Positions 40,674 through 48,625 of a DNA stretch of 64,000 nucleotides are shown here, piece after piece. Position numbers and translations under genes: made by a program. Every line of letters starts with the position of its first letter. Position 1 is the first letter of the stretch. The notes beneath the pieces were generated by a model. It did not search any database and was not told where the DNA came from. It was given only the letters and a program-made list of their open reading frames with translations. The stretch lies in NCBI GenBank assembly GCA_900316855.1, contig ONEK01000003.1, forward strand, positions 62,001 through 126,000, read 5' to 3'. Source of the DNA: an uncultured Lachnospiraceae bacterium. GTDB lineage: Bacteria; Bacillota; Clostridia; Lachnospirales; Lachnospiraceae.

Positions 40674-42305
40674 TCAGCCCTCGTACCGGTGCATCATCCG
40701 CGCCAGCATCTGGAGATAGACCCCGCAAGGCAGCCGGTCCACGGAATGCAGGTCGACACCGAGAAGGATTCCGAACACCGCGCACAGCGGCAGGTACAGG
40801 ATCAGCAGGATCACGACGCCGCCGACCGGAACAATGAGCTCCGTCATCATGTCGTTGAGCAGGATGACCGGCAGCACCGCAAGAAGACACGCAATCGCGG
40901 CCAGCACATAGTCAAACAGGAAATCCTGCACCGGCTTCAGCCGCCGGATGAGTCTCCTCCCGATGATCAGGACGAGAAGGCACCACCAGAGTGCTGCGCC
41001 GATCGTCACGGCCGCAGCCGGTCCCTCAACGCCGGGGACGGTTCCCTTAAGGAACACCTCGTAGAAAACAAGCGTCACGGCGCAGCCTGCCGCGCCTGCC
41101 GACACCGCCAGCCAGGACGCGTAGGTATTGCTGATAAACCAGAACAGGATGATGCCCGCCCCGAGGAAAAACACGCACGGTGACAGCAGCTTCATGGACA
41201 GCACGGCGGCATTTTTCGCTTCGCCCGTTAGCCCGCTGTGGAAAATCTGCACAATCGGCTTGGCCGCTCCGAAGACAAAGACACCAACCGGCAGAAAGAG
41301 CGCCGCGAACAGCCGCATGATCATGCCGAAGCGCAGCCTCAGCGCGCGCCTGCGGTTCTGATAATAATCATCCGTCAAAAGCTTCACCGCACTCGTGAAG
41401 AACACACAGCCGGTCAGCACCAGCAGCAGCAGGAAAGGAACCGACAGACCCATCATGGCATCCCAGGCGGGTTCCGCGCCCGCTGCATGCTCCGGATCGC
41501 GCCCGACGAACAGGTGAAACAGGATCAGCTCCGCAGCCGAAGGAAGCAGGGATGGGATGAACGAGGGAGAAAGCTTCCTTAGTCCGTACCAGATGAGATC
41601 GCCCATCTGCTCCTCGTGATCGAGTCCCAGGGAGTCTCTTTCACTCACAAGCTCTCTCGTTACCAGAAGGGACATGAACAGGAGATACAGCCACGTAAGA
41701 AAGGACGCGGCTGTGATGCCGGCGCAGAGGCCTGCGGAAGTGTAGACCGCCTGATAGCGGTCGGAATGCAGCAGGGCGCCGACTCTCGCGCCGTACCCGC
41801 GTACCAGGACGGCCAGGATGACACCGAACACAAGGGAGCCGGCAGGCAGAATCCAGCCCGCTGCCTCCGTGCGCCCTTTCAGATGCACCGCGTCCAGAAG
41901 GCCCATCATGTTCCCGGTCTGTGCCAGGAAGAAAAACGCCGGCGACAGCATCATGAGGCTCAGCTGCGTCTCACGGATCCCGAAAAGCCCCGCCGACACC
42001 GGCTGTCCCAGAAGCAGGCACACGACGAGCGCAAAAAACAGCCCGGCCGCACCGGTGCACAGCTGTCCGCAGCGGTACAGAAGAAGCGCGTCCGTCACCT
42101 TGTTGCGCTGCAGACGGAACGAGATCAGAGACCGCGCGTTCTCCTCGCCGTACACCGCAAAAATCAGGTGATACGACAGCAGGAAAACCAGCGGATTCTC
42201 CGCGTAATAGACGGAGCCCCCGCCCCCTGCCAGCGTGACGACAAGAACCAGCAGACACAAAGCGGCAGGGAAAAGGAGAAAACGGGACAGTTCCCTGTCG
42301 ATCAT
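40674..42305 (-). CDS. Polytopic membrane protein, MOP flippase (MurJ/SpoVB/MATE-like) family
   Basis: The 543-residue protein has about 12-14 membrane spans, beginning LSRFLLFPAALCLLVLVVTLAGGG. Overall length, paired hydrophobic segments and polar cytoplasmic loops such as LLTDDYYQNRRRALRLRFGM fit the multidrug/oligosaccharidyl-lipid/polysaccharide flippase superfamily. A lipid-linked precursor substrate is possible but not shown by any motif I can name. The start MIDRELSRF at 42305 is fixed by AAGGAG seven bases before it. It lies 42 bp after ybeY and two bases upstream of the FAD oxidoreductase start region, so it is probably in one operon with both. Confidence 0.65.
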   Translation of the reverse strand: MIDRELSRFLLFPAALCLLVLVVTLAGGGGSVYYAENPLVFLLSYHLIFAVYGEENARSLISFRLQRNKVTDALLLYRCGQLCTGAAGLFFALVVCLLLGQPVSAGLFGIRETQLSLMMLSPAFFFLAQTGNMMGLLDAVHLKGRTEAAGWILPAGSLVFGVILAVLVRGYGARVGALLHSDRYQAVYTSAGLCAGITAASFLTWLYLLFMSLLVTRELVSERDSLGLDHEEQMGDLIWYGLRKLSPSFIPSLLPSAAELILFHLFVGRDPEHAAGAEPAWDAMMGLSVPFLLLLVLTGCVFFTSAVKLLTDDYYQNRRRALRLRFGMIMRLFAALFLPVGVFVFGAAKPIVQIFHSGLTGEAKNAAVLSMKLLSPCVFFLGAGIILFWFISNTYASWLAVSAGAAGCAVTLVFYEVFLKGTVPGVEGPAAAVTIGAALWWCLLVLIIGRRLIRRLKPVQDFLFDYVLAAIACLLAVLPVILLNDMMTELIVPVGGVVILLILYLPLCAVFGILLGVDLHSVDRLPCGVYLQMLARMMHRYEG

Positions 42306-42347
42306 CAGTTTTCTCCTTCTTCCTGCCACCTTCTTACCTCTGTCTTC

Positions 42348-42863
42348 TTAAAGGGACCGCGTGATCCCGAGCGATCCGAGCACTTCCTCCTGTTTGCCGA
42401 ACATCACGGCAGCCTCGTCCTCCTCCATGTGATCATAGCCGCACAGATGAAGCGCGCTGTGGGCAACGAGAAAGGCAAATTCGCGAAGCTCGGAATGGCC
42501 GTACTCCGCGGCCTGCTCCTTCACCCGCTTCGTGTTGAGCACGATGTCTCCGAGAAAGAGATTTCCCGTATCAGGATCAAAGCAGTCCGCGCCCGCGTCA
42601 CCCGCCGCGCCGGTAAAATCCGCCGGTGCCGCAAACGAAAGGTTCGGAAACGACAGCACATCCGTCACCCGGTCAATGTTCCGGAACGTCCGGTTCATCT
42701 CCCGGATGGACGCATCGCCCGTCAGGGTCAGGGACACCTCCGCGTCATACGGACAGTGCTCCTTATTCAGCACCTCGCGGATCACCTTTTTCGCCGTCAC
42801 CCGCACGGAAAAGTCAAACCGGTCGTCTGAGTTGATTTCTGTGATCAGTGTGACTCTGCTCAT
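42348..42863 (-). CDS. ybeY: Endoribonuclease YbeY, rRNA maturation factor
   Basis: Zinc-dependent RNase of 171 residues acting in 16S rRNA 3'-end maturation and ribosome quality control. The metal motif HxxxHxxxxxH is present as AHSALHLCGYDH near residue 133, and NIDRVTDVLSFP is conserved. An Ala/Gly-rich insert (about residues 78-95) lengthens it slightly. The start lies inside phoH, with a 50-bp overlap of coding sequence. phoH-ybeY adjacency is widespread and supports the call. Confidence 0.93.
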   Translation of the reverse strand: MSRVTLITEINSDDRFDFSVRVTAKKVIREVLNKEHCPYDAEVSLTLTGDASIREMNRTFRNIDRVTDVLSFPNLSFAAPADFTGAAGDAGADCFDPDTGNLFLGDIVLNTKRVKEQAAEYGHSELREFAFLVAHSALHLCGYDHMEEDEAAVMFGKQEEVLGSLGITRSL

Positions 42864-43806
42864 ATTCCTCGTATGCCTTCACAATCTTCTGCACGATCGG
42901 ATGCCGCACAACGTCGCGCGAATCGAGCCGGATGAACCGGATTCCCTCGATTTTCTTCCCCGACAGAACCCTCGTCGCCACGTCGAGACCCGAGCGTCTG
43001 CCGGGGTCGAGATCCTTCTGCGTGGCATCTCCCGTGATGATTGCGTGGGAACCGAAGCCGAACCGTGTCAGGAACATCTTCATCTGCTCCGGCGTCGTGT
43101 TCTGCGCTTCATCGAGAATGATATAGGCGTTGTCGAGCGTGCGTCCCCGCATATAGGCCAGCGGCGCGACCTCGATGAGGCCCTTTTCCATGTTCGCCTG
43201 GAACTTCTCGGCGCCCATAATCTGATACAGGGCGTCATACAGGGGCCGCAGGTACGGGTCGACCTTCTGCTGCAGGTCGCCTGGCAGAAAGCCCAGCTTC
43301 TCGCCCGCCTCGATGGCCGGCCTTGTCAGGATGATCCTGCTGACCTCCTTGTTCTGGAACGCCGTGATGGCCATCGCCATCGCAAGGAACGTCTTGCCGG
43401 TTCCCGCAGGACCCTCCGCGAAGACGATGAGGTTGTCGCGGATTGCGCGGACATACTGCTCCTGACCGAGGGTCTTGGGCTTGACCGGCTTTCCCGACAC
43501 CGTATGGCAGATGACGTCCCGGTCCATCTCGTTCAGCTCGTCCGGCGACGCCTCATCCTTCATCTCCAGTACATAATCCACACTCTGGCCCTCAATGTCG
43601 GTACCGTTCTGTGCAAAGCCGGCCAGCTGGTTCAGGACCAGCACGGCGCGGCTGACGTTCTGAGCGTTCTCGCCCGCAACCTTCACCTGTCCGTTTCGGG
43701 GAACGATGACGACATGCAGGTTCTTTTCGATTTTGCGGACGTGATCATCACGCTGCCCGAAAATTTCCCGCTGCACCTCAGCGGGGTAATCCAGTGAAAC
43801 CGTCAA
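42814..43806 (-). CDS. phoH: PhoH-like ATPase
   Basis: Cytoplasmic ATPase of the PhoH/YbeZ family, 330 residues, with an N-terminal KH-like segment (QREIFGQRDDHVRKIEKNL). The ATPase domain has Walker A FAEGPAGTGKTFLAMA, IILTRPAIEAGEKLGFLPGDL and Walker B YIILDEAQNTTPEQMKMFL. These proteins work with YbeY on RNA. No ATG is available at the 5' end. TTG at 43806 overlaps the nfnB stop (TTGA) and gives a normal length. A TTG at 43830 is the alternative. The 3' end overlaps ybeY by 50 bp. Confidence 0.9.
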   Translation of the reverse strand: MTVSLDYPAEVQREIFGQRDDHVRKIEKNLHVVIVPRNGQVKVAGENAQNVSRAVLVLNQLAGFAQNGTDIEGQSVDYVLEMKDEASPDELNEMDRDVICHTVSGKPVKPKTLGQEQYVRAIRDNLIVFAEGPAGTGKTFLAMAMAITAFQNKEVSRIILTRPAIEAGEKLGFLPGDLQQKVDPYLRPLYDALYQIMGAEKFQANMEKGLIEVAPLAYMRGRTLDNAYIILDEAQNTTPEQMKMFLTRFGFGSHAIITGDATQKDLDPGRRSGLDVATRVLSGKKIEGIRFIRLDSRDVVRHPIVQKIVKAYEEYEQSHTDHRNQLRRPV

Positions 43807-45215
43807 GCTCCGGCTTTCTCCTTCCCGCAAAGATATTCATCGATGCTCTTTGCCGCCTGCCTGCCGGCACCCATGGCGAGGATGACGGTTGCGGCGCCGG
43901 TCACGGCGTCACCGCCCGCGAAAACGCCGGGCTTCGTCGTCTGCTCGGAATCGTCGACGACAATGCCGCCCCTGCGGTTTACGTCAAGGCCGTCCGTCGT
44001 CTTGTGCAGCAGAGGGTTCGGGCTCGTGCCGAGCGCCATGATGACGCAGTCGCAGTCGACGTGGAACTCAGAGCCCTCGATGGGCTCGGGGCGTCTCCTG
44101 CCGCTTGCGTCCGGCTCGCCCAGCTGCATGCGGATACAGGTAATCCCGCTGACCCAGCCGTTCTCGTCGACGGAGATCTCCACCGGATTGGACAGGAGGT
44201 TGAAGACAACGCCCTCCTCCTTCGCGTGGCCGACCTCTTCCCTGCGCGCGGGAAGCTCCTCCTCGGAACGGCGGTACACGATATGGGTTTCCGCTCCCAG
44301 ACGCAGGGCGGTTCTTGCGGCGTCCATCGCCACATTTCCGCCGCCGACCACGACAGCCTTCTTCGGCCGCATGATGGGAGTCCTGGAATGCTTCTCATCC
44401 CAGGCGCCCATGAGATTGCTCCTTGTCAGGAATTCGTTTGCGGAGAACACGCCGAGTGCCTGCTCGCCGGGAATATTCATGAATCTGGGAAGGCCTGCGC
44501 CGGAGCCGATGTAGACCGCGTCAAACCCTTCTTTTTCCATGAGCTCGTCGACGGTCGTGGACCTGCCGACCACGCAGTCGGTCTCAATCTTCACACCGAG
44601 GCGCTTTACATTCTCCACCTCTCTGGCAACGACCTTCTCCTTCGGCAGACGGAATTCCGGAATACCGTAGACGAGGACGCCGCCCGCCTTGTGCAGCGCT
44701 TCGAAGATCGTCACGTCATAGCCGAGCTTTGCGAGATCCCCCGCGCAGGTCAGGCCCGAGGGGCCGGCCCCGATGACGGCAACCCTTTTCCCGTTCTTTG
44801 CTGCCGGTGCCGACGGATGGATTCCCATCTCCCGCGCCGTATCGGCAACATACCGCTCGAGCTTGCCGATGGATACGGCTTCGCCCTTGATGCCGCGGAT
44901 GCACTTGCCCTCGCACTGGGTCTCCTGCGGACATACACGTCCGCAGACCGCGGGAAGCGCACTGCTCTGCGAAATGATCTCATACGCGCCGGGGACGTCG
45001 TTTTCCTTTACCCTCGCGATGAACGCGGGAATATTGATCGAAACCGGGCATCCCTGCACACACATCGGATTCTTGCAGTTAAGGCACCTCGTTGCCTCCG
45101 CCTGCGCCTCCTCGCCGTTATAGCCAAGGCACACCTCTTCAAAATTCGCCGCGCGGACCTTCGGATCCTGCTCGCGGACGGGAACCTTCTTCATCATATC
45201 AACGGTAATGGACAT
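43803..45215 (-). CDS. nfnB: NADH-dependent ferredoxin:NADP+ oxidoreductase, subunit B (GltD-like)
   Basis: The 470-residue protein has an N-terminal ferredoxin-like domain with two cysteine groups (Cys44, 47, 52, 56 and Cys91, 95, 101, 105) that would ligate two 4Fe-4S clusters. An FAD domain follows (AVIGAGPSGLTCAGDLAKLGYDVTIFEA), then an NADPH domain (AVVVGGGNVAMDAARTALRLG). On its own it could be called glutamate synthase small subunit. Its partner directly upstream is the NfnA-type subunit and no GOGAT large subunit is present, so NfnB is the better call. NfnAB couples NADPH oxidation to NAD+ and ferredoxin reduction by flavin bifurcation. Confidence 0.88.
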   Translation of the reverse strand: MSITVDMMKKVPVREQDPKVRAANFEEVCLGYNGEEAQAEATRCLNCKNPMCVQGCPVSINIPAFIARVKENDVPGAYEIISQSSALPAVCGRVCPQETQCEGKCIRGIKGEAVSIGKLERYVADTAREMGIHPSAPAAKNGKRVAVIGAGPSGLTCAGDLAKLGYDVTIFEALHKAGGVLVYGIPEFRLPKEKVVAREVENVKRLGVKIETDCVVGRSTTVDELMEKEGFDAVYIGSGAGLPRFMNIPGEQALGVFSANEFLTRSNLMGAWDEKHSRTPIMRPKKAVVVGGGNVAMDAARTALRLGAETHIVYRRSEEELPARREEVGHAKEEGVVFNLLSNPVEISVDENGWVSGITCIRMQLGEPDASGRRRPEPIEGSEFHVDCDCVIMALGTSPNPLLHKTTDGLDVNRRGGIVVDDSEQTTKPGVFAGGDAVTGAATVILAMGAGRQAAKSIDEYLCGKEKAGA

Positions 45216-45239
45216 TTTCTTCAGATCCTTCCTTCCATC

Positions 45240-46118
45240 TCATTTGCACTGGCCGCAGCCGCCCTCGTGAGTGTCGCCCTCCTGCTCCTCCAGAAGGAGT
45301 CTGCCCTCCTGGGTCTTGTACAGGCGCCCCCTCTGCATGGCCTGATCGAAATCGATCTTCCACGCGTCAAATTCCGGCCCGTCCACACAGGCGAATTTGA
45401 TTTCATCGCCGACAACGAGGCGGCAGGCACCGCACATTCCGGTTCCGTCCACCATGATCGTGTTCATGGAGGCAACGGAAGGGATGTTCAGCTTCTTCGT
45501 CAGCTGTGCCGCGAACTTCATCATGATCATCGGTCCGATCATGACGCAGTGATCATAGCGTTTGCCCTCGTCCCACAGCTGCTGCAGCGCAACGCATACA
45601 TTGCCGTGAATGCCGTACGAGCCGTCATCGGTCGCGAAATACAGATTGCCGCACACGCTCTTCATCTCGTCCTCCAGGATGAGAAGCTCCTTCGTGCGCG
45701 CACCCTGGATGCAGTCCGCGTCCACGCCGTGCTCGTGCAGCCATTTCAGCTGGTGGTAAACGGGCGCCGTCCCGACACCGCCCGCGATGAACAGGATGTG
45801 CATGGCTTTCAGCTCCTCCAGCGGCTTATAAACCAGATCAGAAGGATTTCCAAGCGGGCCGACGACATCGGCGAAATGATCCCCGACGTCAAGCTTCTCC
45901 ATGCGGTACGTCTCCGCGCCGACCGTCTGGAACACGATCGTCACGGTCTGGTCTGCCGGATTATTGTCGCAGACCGTGAGCGGGATCCGTTCCCCGTCCT
46001 CATCGGCGCGGACAATCAGGAACTGCCCCGGCAGCGCCTTTTCGGCGATTCTCGGAGCTTTGACGACCATGCTGTATTCCTTCGGTCCTACCAGCTCCTT
46101 CTTCGTGATTTCGAACAT
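45240..46118 (-). CDS. nfnA: NADH-dependent ferredoxin:NADP+ oxidoreductase, subunit A
   Basis: Protein of 292 residues of the ferredoxin-NADP reductase/PyrK type. It has an N-terminal FAD domain, NAD-binding FIAGGVGTAPVYHQLKWLHEH, and a C-terminal 2Fe-2S loop with Asp224, Cys229, Cys232 and Cys244 in VDGTGMCGACRLVVGDEIKFAC. The family is known to use one Asp and three Cys there. The start MFEITKKELVGPKEY at 46118 follows GAAGGAG. It is 24 bp upstream of nfnB. A short His/Cys tail (THEGGCGQCK) ends the protein. Confidence 0.88.
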   Translation of the reverse strand: MFEITKKELVGPKEYSMVVKAPRIAEKALPGQFLIVRADEDGERIPLTVCDNNPADQTVTIVFQTVGAETYRMEKLDVGDHFADVVGPLGNPSDLVYKPLEELKAMHILFIAGGVGTAPVYHQLKWLHEHGVDADCIQGARTKELLILEDEMKSVCGNLYFATDDGSYGIHGNVCVALQQLWDEGKRYDHCVMIGPMIMMKFAAQLTKKLNIPSVASMNTIMVDGTGMCGACRLVVGDEIKFACVDGPEFDAWKIDFDQAMQRGRLYKTQEGRLLLEEQEGDTHEGGCGQCK

Positions 46119-46169
46119 AACTGCATTCTCCTTCCCGTTTGTTGCTGAATGTTTTTTCACGCATTCTGG

Positions 46170-46269
46170 TCAGTACGCCGTGATATTGCCTGCGGCAAGG
46201 GCCTGTATTGCATACCCCTGTCAGTACGCTGCAATATTGCCTGCGGCAAGGGCTTTATTGTACACCCCG
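46170..46269 (-). repeat. Two downstream tandem copies of the zinc-ribbon gene 3' end
   Basis: Units 46170-46220 (51 bp) and 46221-46269 (49 bp) repeat the last codons of the adjacent gene. Each includes GGCAATAT..GC.TACTGA, so each ends in an in-frame-looking GN(I)(T/A)AY-stop. The genuine gene end is the third copy, at 46270. The copies lie between that stop codon and nfnA. Confidence 0.88.
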
Positions 46270-47721
46270 TCAGTATGCCGTGATATTGCCGCCGCCATCG
46301 AGGATGCCGACAGCACCGGAGAGCGTATTCACCACAAACGTCCTGCCGGTTCCGACGGAATTGCCGTCGGAATCCACAATGGACTCGCCGTAGACGTAAT
46401 ACCGGTCGTCGACGATCTTCCTCGTCTCCTCGTAGCTGTAGACAAACCGTGCTGTTCCGGACGCGAGCGTGCCGTTCCCGTCAATCGTCGAGCCGTGATT
46501 CATCATCCAGCTGTAAATGAACTGCGTTCCGGCATCAGCGGGGAAGTTTGCCTCCCCTGCCGCGCTCTCCTCCTTCGAGCCGTCATCCTTCTCGTACGTG
46601 TAGGTTCTCGCGACGGTCTCGCTCTGTGTCCCGTCGTCCCGGATCACGGCAAAGCGGTACGTCGTCGTGCCTTCCGGAATCGGAAGCGGGTTCTCCAGGA
46701 TCGGGGACTGCGGTGTGGGATTGCTCCCGTCCGTCGTGTAGTGCACCTTTCCCTCATCCTGTGACAAAACTGTGATGGACTGCGGCTTAGTGTACGTTCC
46801 TGAAGCGGGATCAATCTCCGGTGCGTCCGGAACCTTCGTCTGGATCTGATAAAAGGCTTCCGCGACGCCGCTCTGCGCGCCGAAATGGTTCACATAAATC
46901 GCCTGTACCGTGTAGCCGCCGTCCTTTAACAGGATCGGCCCCTGGTAGAGCAGGCTCTTCGTCGTCGGTTCAGACCCGTCAATGGTATAGAAAATCGATC
47001 CGCTGCCGCGCGCCTTGAGCGTCAGGCTCAGCTCCCCGGTATAGGTTCCGGGCGCGCTGTCAAACGTCGGCGTGAAGACCATGTATTCGCTGAACGCGGC
47101 CTGAATATCCTCATTTTCGCTGGACCCGAGTACTTTTGCAATTGTAGCATAATCTTCGTTTGATGAGTATATGGAGATCAGCTGCCGGTAAGCCGCCATG
47201 AGCTCGTCATCCGAGGCGGTTCCGCCGTTTATGACATTGTCAAGGAGCGCTGCCGCATCCTGCAGCTTCCCTGCCCCCTGCAGGTACTGCGCCTTTAACA
47301 GCTGCAGATCCTCCGCGTCGCCGGTTCCGAGCGCCATGGCCCGGTCGATATCCTGAATGGCATCCTCGAAATTGCCGTCCTCGGACGCCTGATAGGCAAG
47401 CCCGATGTAATGCGAGACGGAATGCAGCTGCCGGTAGCGCAGGAACACGCCGCCGCCGATTCCCAGGGCGCACAGTGCCGCAATGAGCACGATGATGAAG
47501 AAGATCCTCCGCTTCTCCACGGCGATCTCCTTCTCCCGCTTCTGGAGTCTGGCTTCCCTAGCCTCGACGCGCCCGACCTCCTTCTGGATGTCCTTCATCG
47601 TCTCCTGGATCCGGTTCTCCACATTGGCCTCATACGTCGGCACAATGCGGATATCCGCGAAGCAGTACGGACAGAACAGCGTCCCGTCTTCAATTTCCCT
47701 GCCGCATTTCGGACACTTCAT
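46270..47721 (-). CDS. Zinc-ribbon membrane protein with TPR and chitobiase-C-like domains
   Basis: The 483-residue protein has a zinc ribbon (Cys3, Cys6, Cys17, Cys20) at the start. A charged coiled coil follows (about 30-70), then one membrane span at 73-95 (FFIIVLIAALCALGIGGGVFL). A TPR-like region (100-200) comes next, including IGLAYQASEDGNFEDAIQDIDRAMALG. Two beta-sandwich repeats of the chitobiase/hexosaminidase C-terminal type follow: GSIFYTIDGSEPTTKS and GKVHYTTDGSNPTPQS. The C-terminal domain of about 100 residues is unassigned. The zinc ribbon should be cytoplasmic and the rest outside. Function is unknown. Its 3' end is duplicated downstream. Confidence 0.75.
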   Translation of the reverse strand: MKCPKCGREIEDGTLFCPYCFADIRIVPTYEANVENRIQETMKDIQKEVGRVEAREARLQKREKEIAVEKRRIFFIIVLIAALCALGIGGGVFLRYRQLHSVSHYIGLAYQASEDGNFEDAIQDIDRAMALGTGDAEDLQLLKAQYLQGAGKLQDAAALLDNVINGGTASDDELMAAYRQLISIYSSNEDYATIAKVLGSSENEDIQAAFSEYMVFTPTFDSAPGTYTGELSLTLKARGSGSIFYTIDGSEPTTKSLLYQGPILLKDGGYTVQAIYVNHFGAQSGVAEAFYQIQTKVPDAPEIDPASGTYTKPQSITVLSQDEGKVHYTTDGSNPTPQSPILENPLPIPEGTTTYRFAVIRDDGTQSETVARTYTYEKDDGSKEESAAGEANFPADAGTQFIYSWMMNHGSTIDGNGTLASGTARFVYSYEETRKIVDDRYYVYGESIVDSDGNSVGTGRTFVVNTLSGAVGILDGGGNITAY

Positions 47722-47728
47722 GGAGCTT

Positions 47729-48577
47729 TCAGGACCTCTGCAGTACGATGGAATCCACGCAGTTCTTCATCAGCATGGCAACCGTCATGGGGCCGACGCC
47801 TCCGGGCACCGGCGTGATGGCACCGGCGACAGGCTCCGCGTCAGCGAAGTCCACATCGCCGCAGAGCTTCCCGTTCTCATCCCGGTCCATGCCGCAGTCG
47901 ATGACGCAGGCGCCCTCCTTCACATAGTCCCGGGTGAAAAATTTCGGCTTCCCGATCGCCGTGATCAGGATGTCCGCCCGCCTTGTCACCTCCTGCAGAT
48001 TCTTCGTGTGGGAATGCGCGATGGTAACCGTCGCGTTCTCCCTCAGCATCAGCATGCCCATCGGCTTGCCGACGATGTTGCTGCGTCCGACGATGACGCA
48101 CTCCCTGCCGTCGGTCTTTATGCCGCTCCGGTGCAGCAGCTCGATAATGCCGGCCGGCGTGCACGACGTAAAGCCCGGAAGGCCGATGGAGAGCGCTCCC
48201 ACGCTCTGCGGATGAAAACCGTCGACATCCTTAAGCGGTGAAATCGCGCGGATGACCTCATCGGCGTCGAGATGGCGCGGCAGGGGGAGCTGCACCAGGA
48301 TGCCGTTCACGGACGGATCCTCATTCAGATCCTTCACAACCTTCAGGAGCTCCTCCTGCGGCGTCTGTTCCGGGAGCGTGATCCTGCGGGATACGATGCC
48401 GCAGTATTCACAGGCCTTCTCCTTGTTGCGCACATAGACCTGACTTGCGGGATCCTCCCCGACGAGAACGACCGCGAGCGTCACTCTGATGCCGCGCACG
48501 GACAGCGCCGCCACCGTCCCCTTCACCTCATCCCTGATCTGCCCTGCAATCTCCTTACCATTTATCAGCTCTGCCAT
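47729..48577 (-). CDS. folD: Methylenetetrahydrofolate dehydrogenase/methenyl-THF cyclohydrolase
   Basis: Bifunctional one-carbon enzyme of 282 residues interconverting 5,10-methylene- and 10-formyl-THF with NADP+. Family blocks are VGEDPASQVYVRNKEKACEYCGI, NGILVQLPLPRHLD, CTPAGIIELL and VGRSNIVGKPMGMLMLRENATVTIAHSHTKNL. The C-terminal GGVGPMTVAMLMKN is also intact. It lies between ftsK and the zinc-ribbon gene, seven bases from the latter. A 5-formyl-THF cyclo-ligase is also encoded in the window at 35947. Confidence 0.97.
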   Translation of the reverse strand: MAELINGKEIAGQIRDEVKGTVAALSVRGIRVTLAVVLVGEDPASQVYVRNKEKACEYCGIVSRRITLPEQTPQEELLKVVKDLNEDPSVNGILVQLPLPRHLDADEVIRAISPLKDVDGFHPQSVGALSIGLPGFTSCTPAGIIELLHRSGIKTDGRECVIVGRSNIVGKPMGMLMLRENATVTIAHSHTKNLQEVTRRADILITAIGKPKFFTRDYVKEGACVIDCGMDRDENGKLCGDVDFADAEPVAGAITPVPGGVGPMTVAMLMKNCVDSIVLQRS

Positions 48578-48625
48578 AGTCTCCTCACTTTGTATCAGGT
48601 GTAATCCGCGTCAGCCTCTGATTCA

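Noticed and set aside
43803..45215. Glutamate synthase small subunit as the annotation
   Set aside because: The gene is paired with an NfnA-type subunit and has no large-subunit partner here, so NfnB is the better call.
43794..46148. A 784-codon open frame on the plus strand opposite nfnB and nfnA
   Set aside because: It is the antisense shadow of two well-recognised genes. High G+C at third positions keeps the opposite strand open. It has no ribosome site and no recognisable domain.
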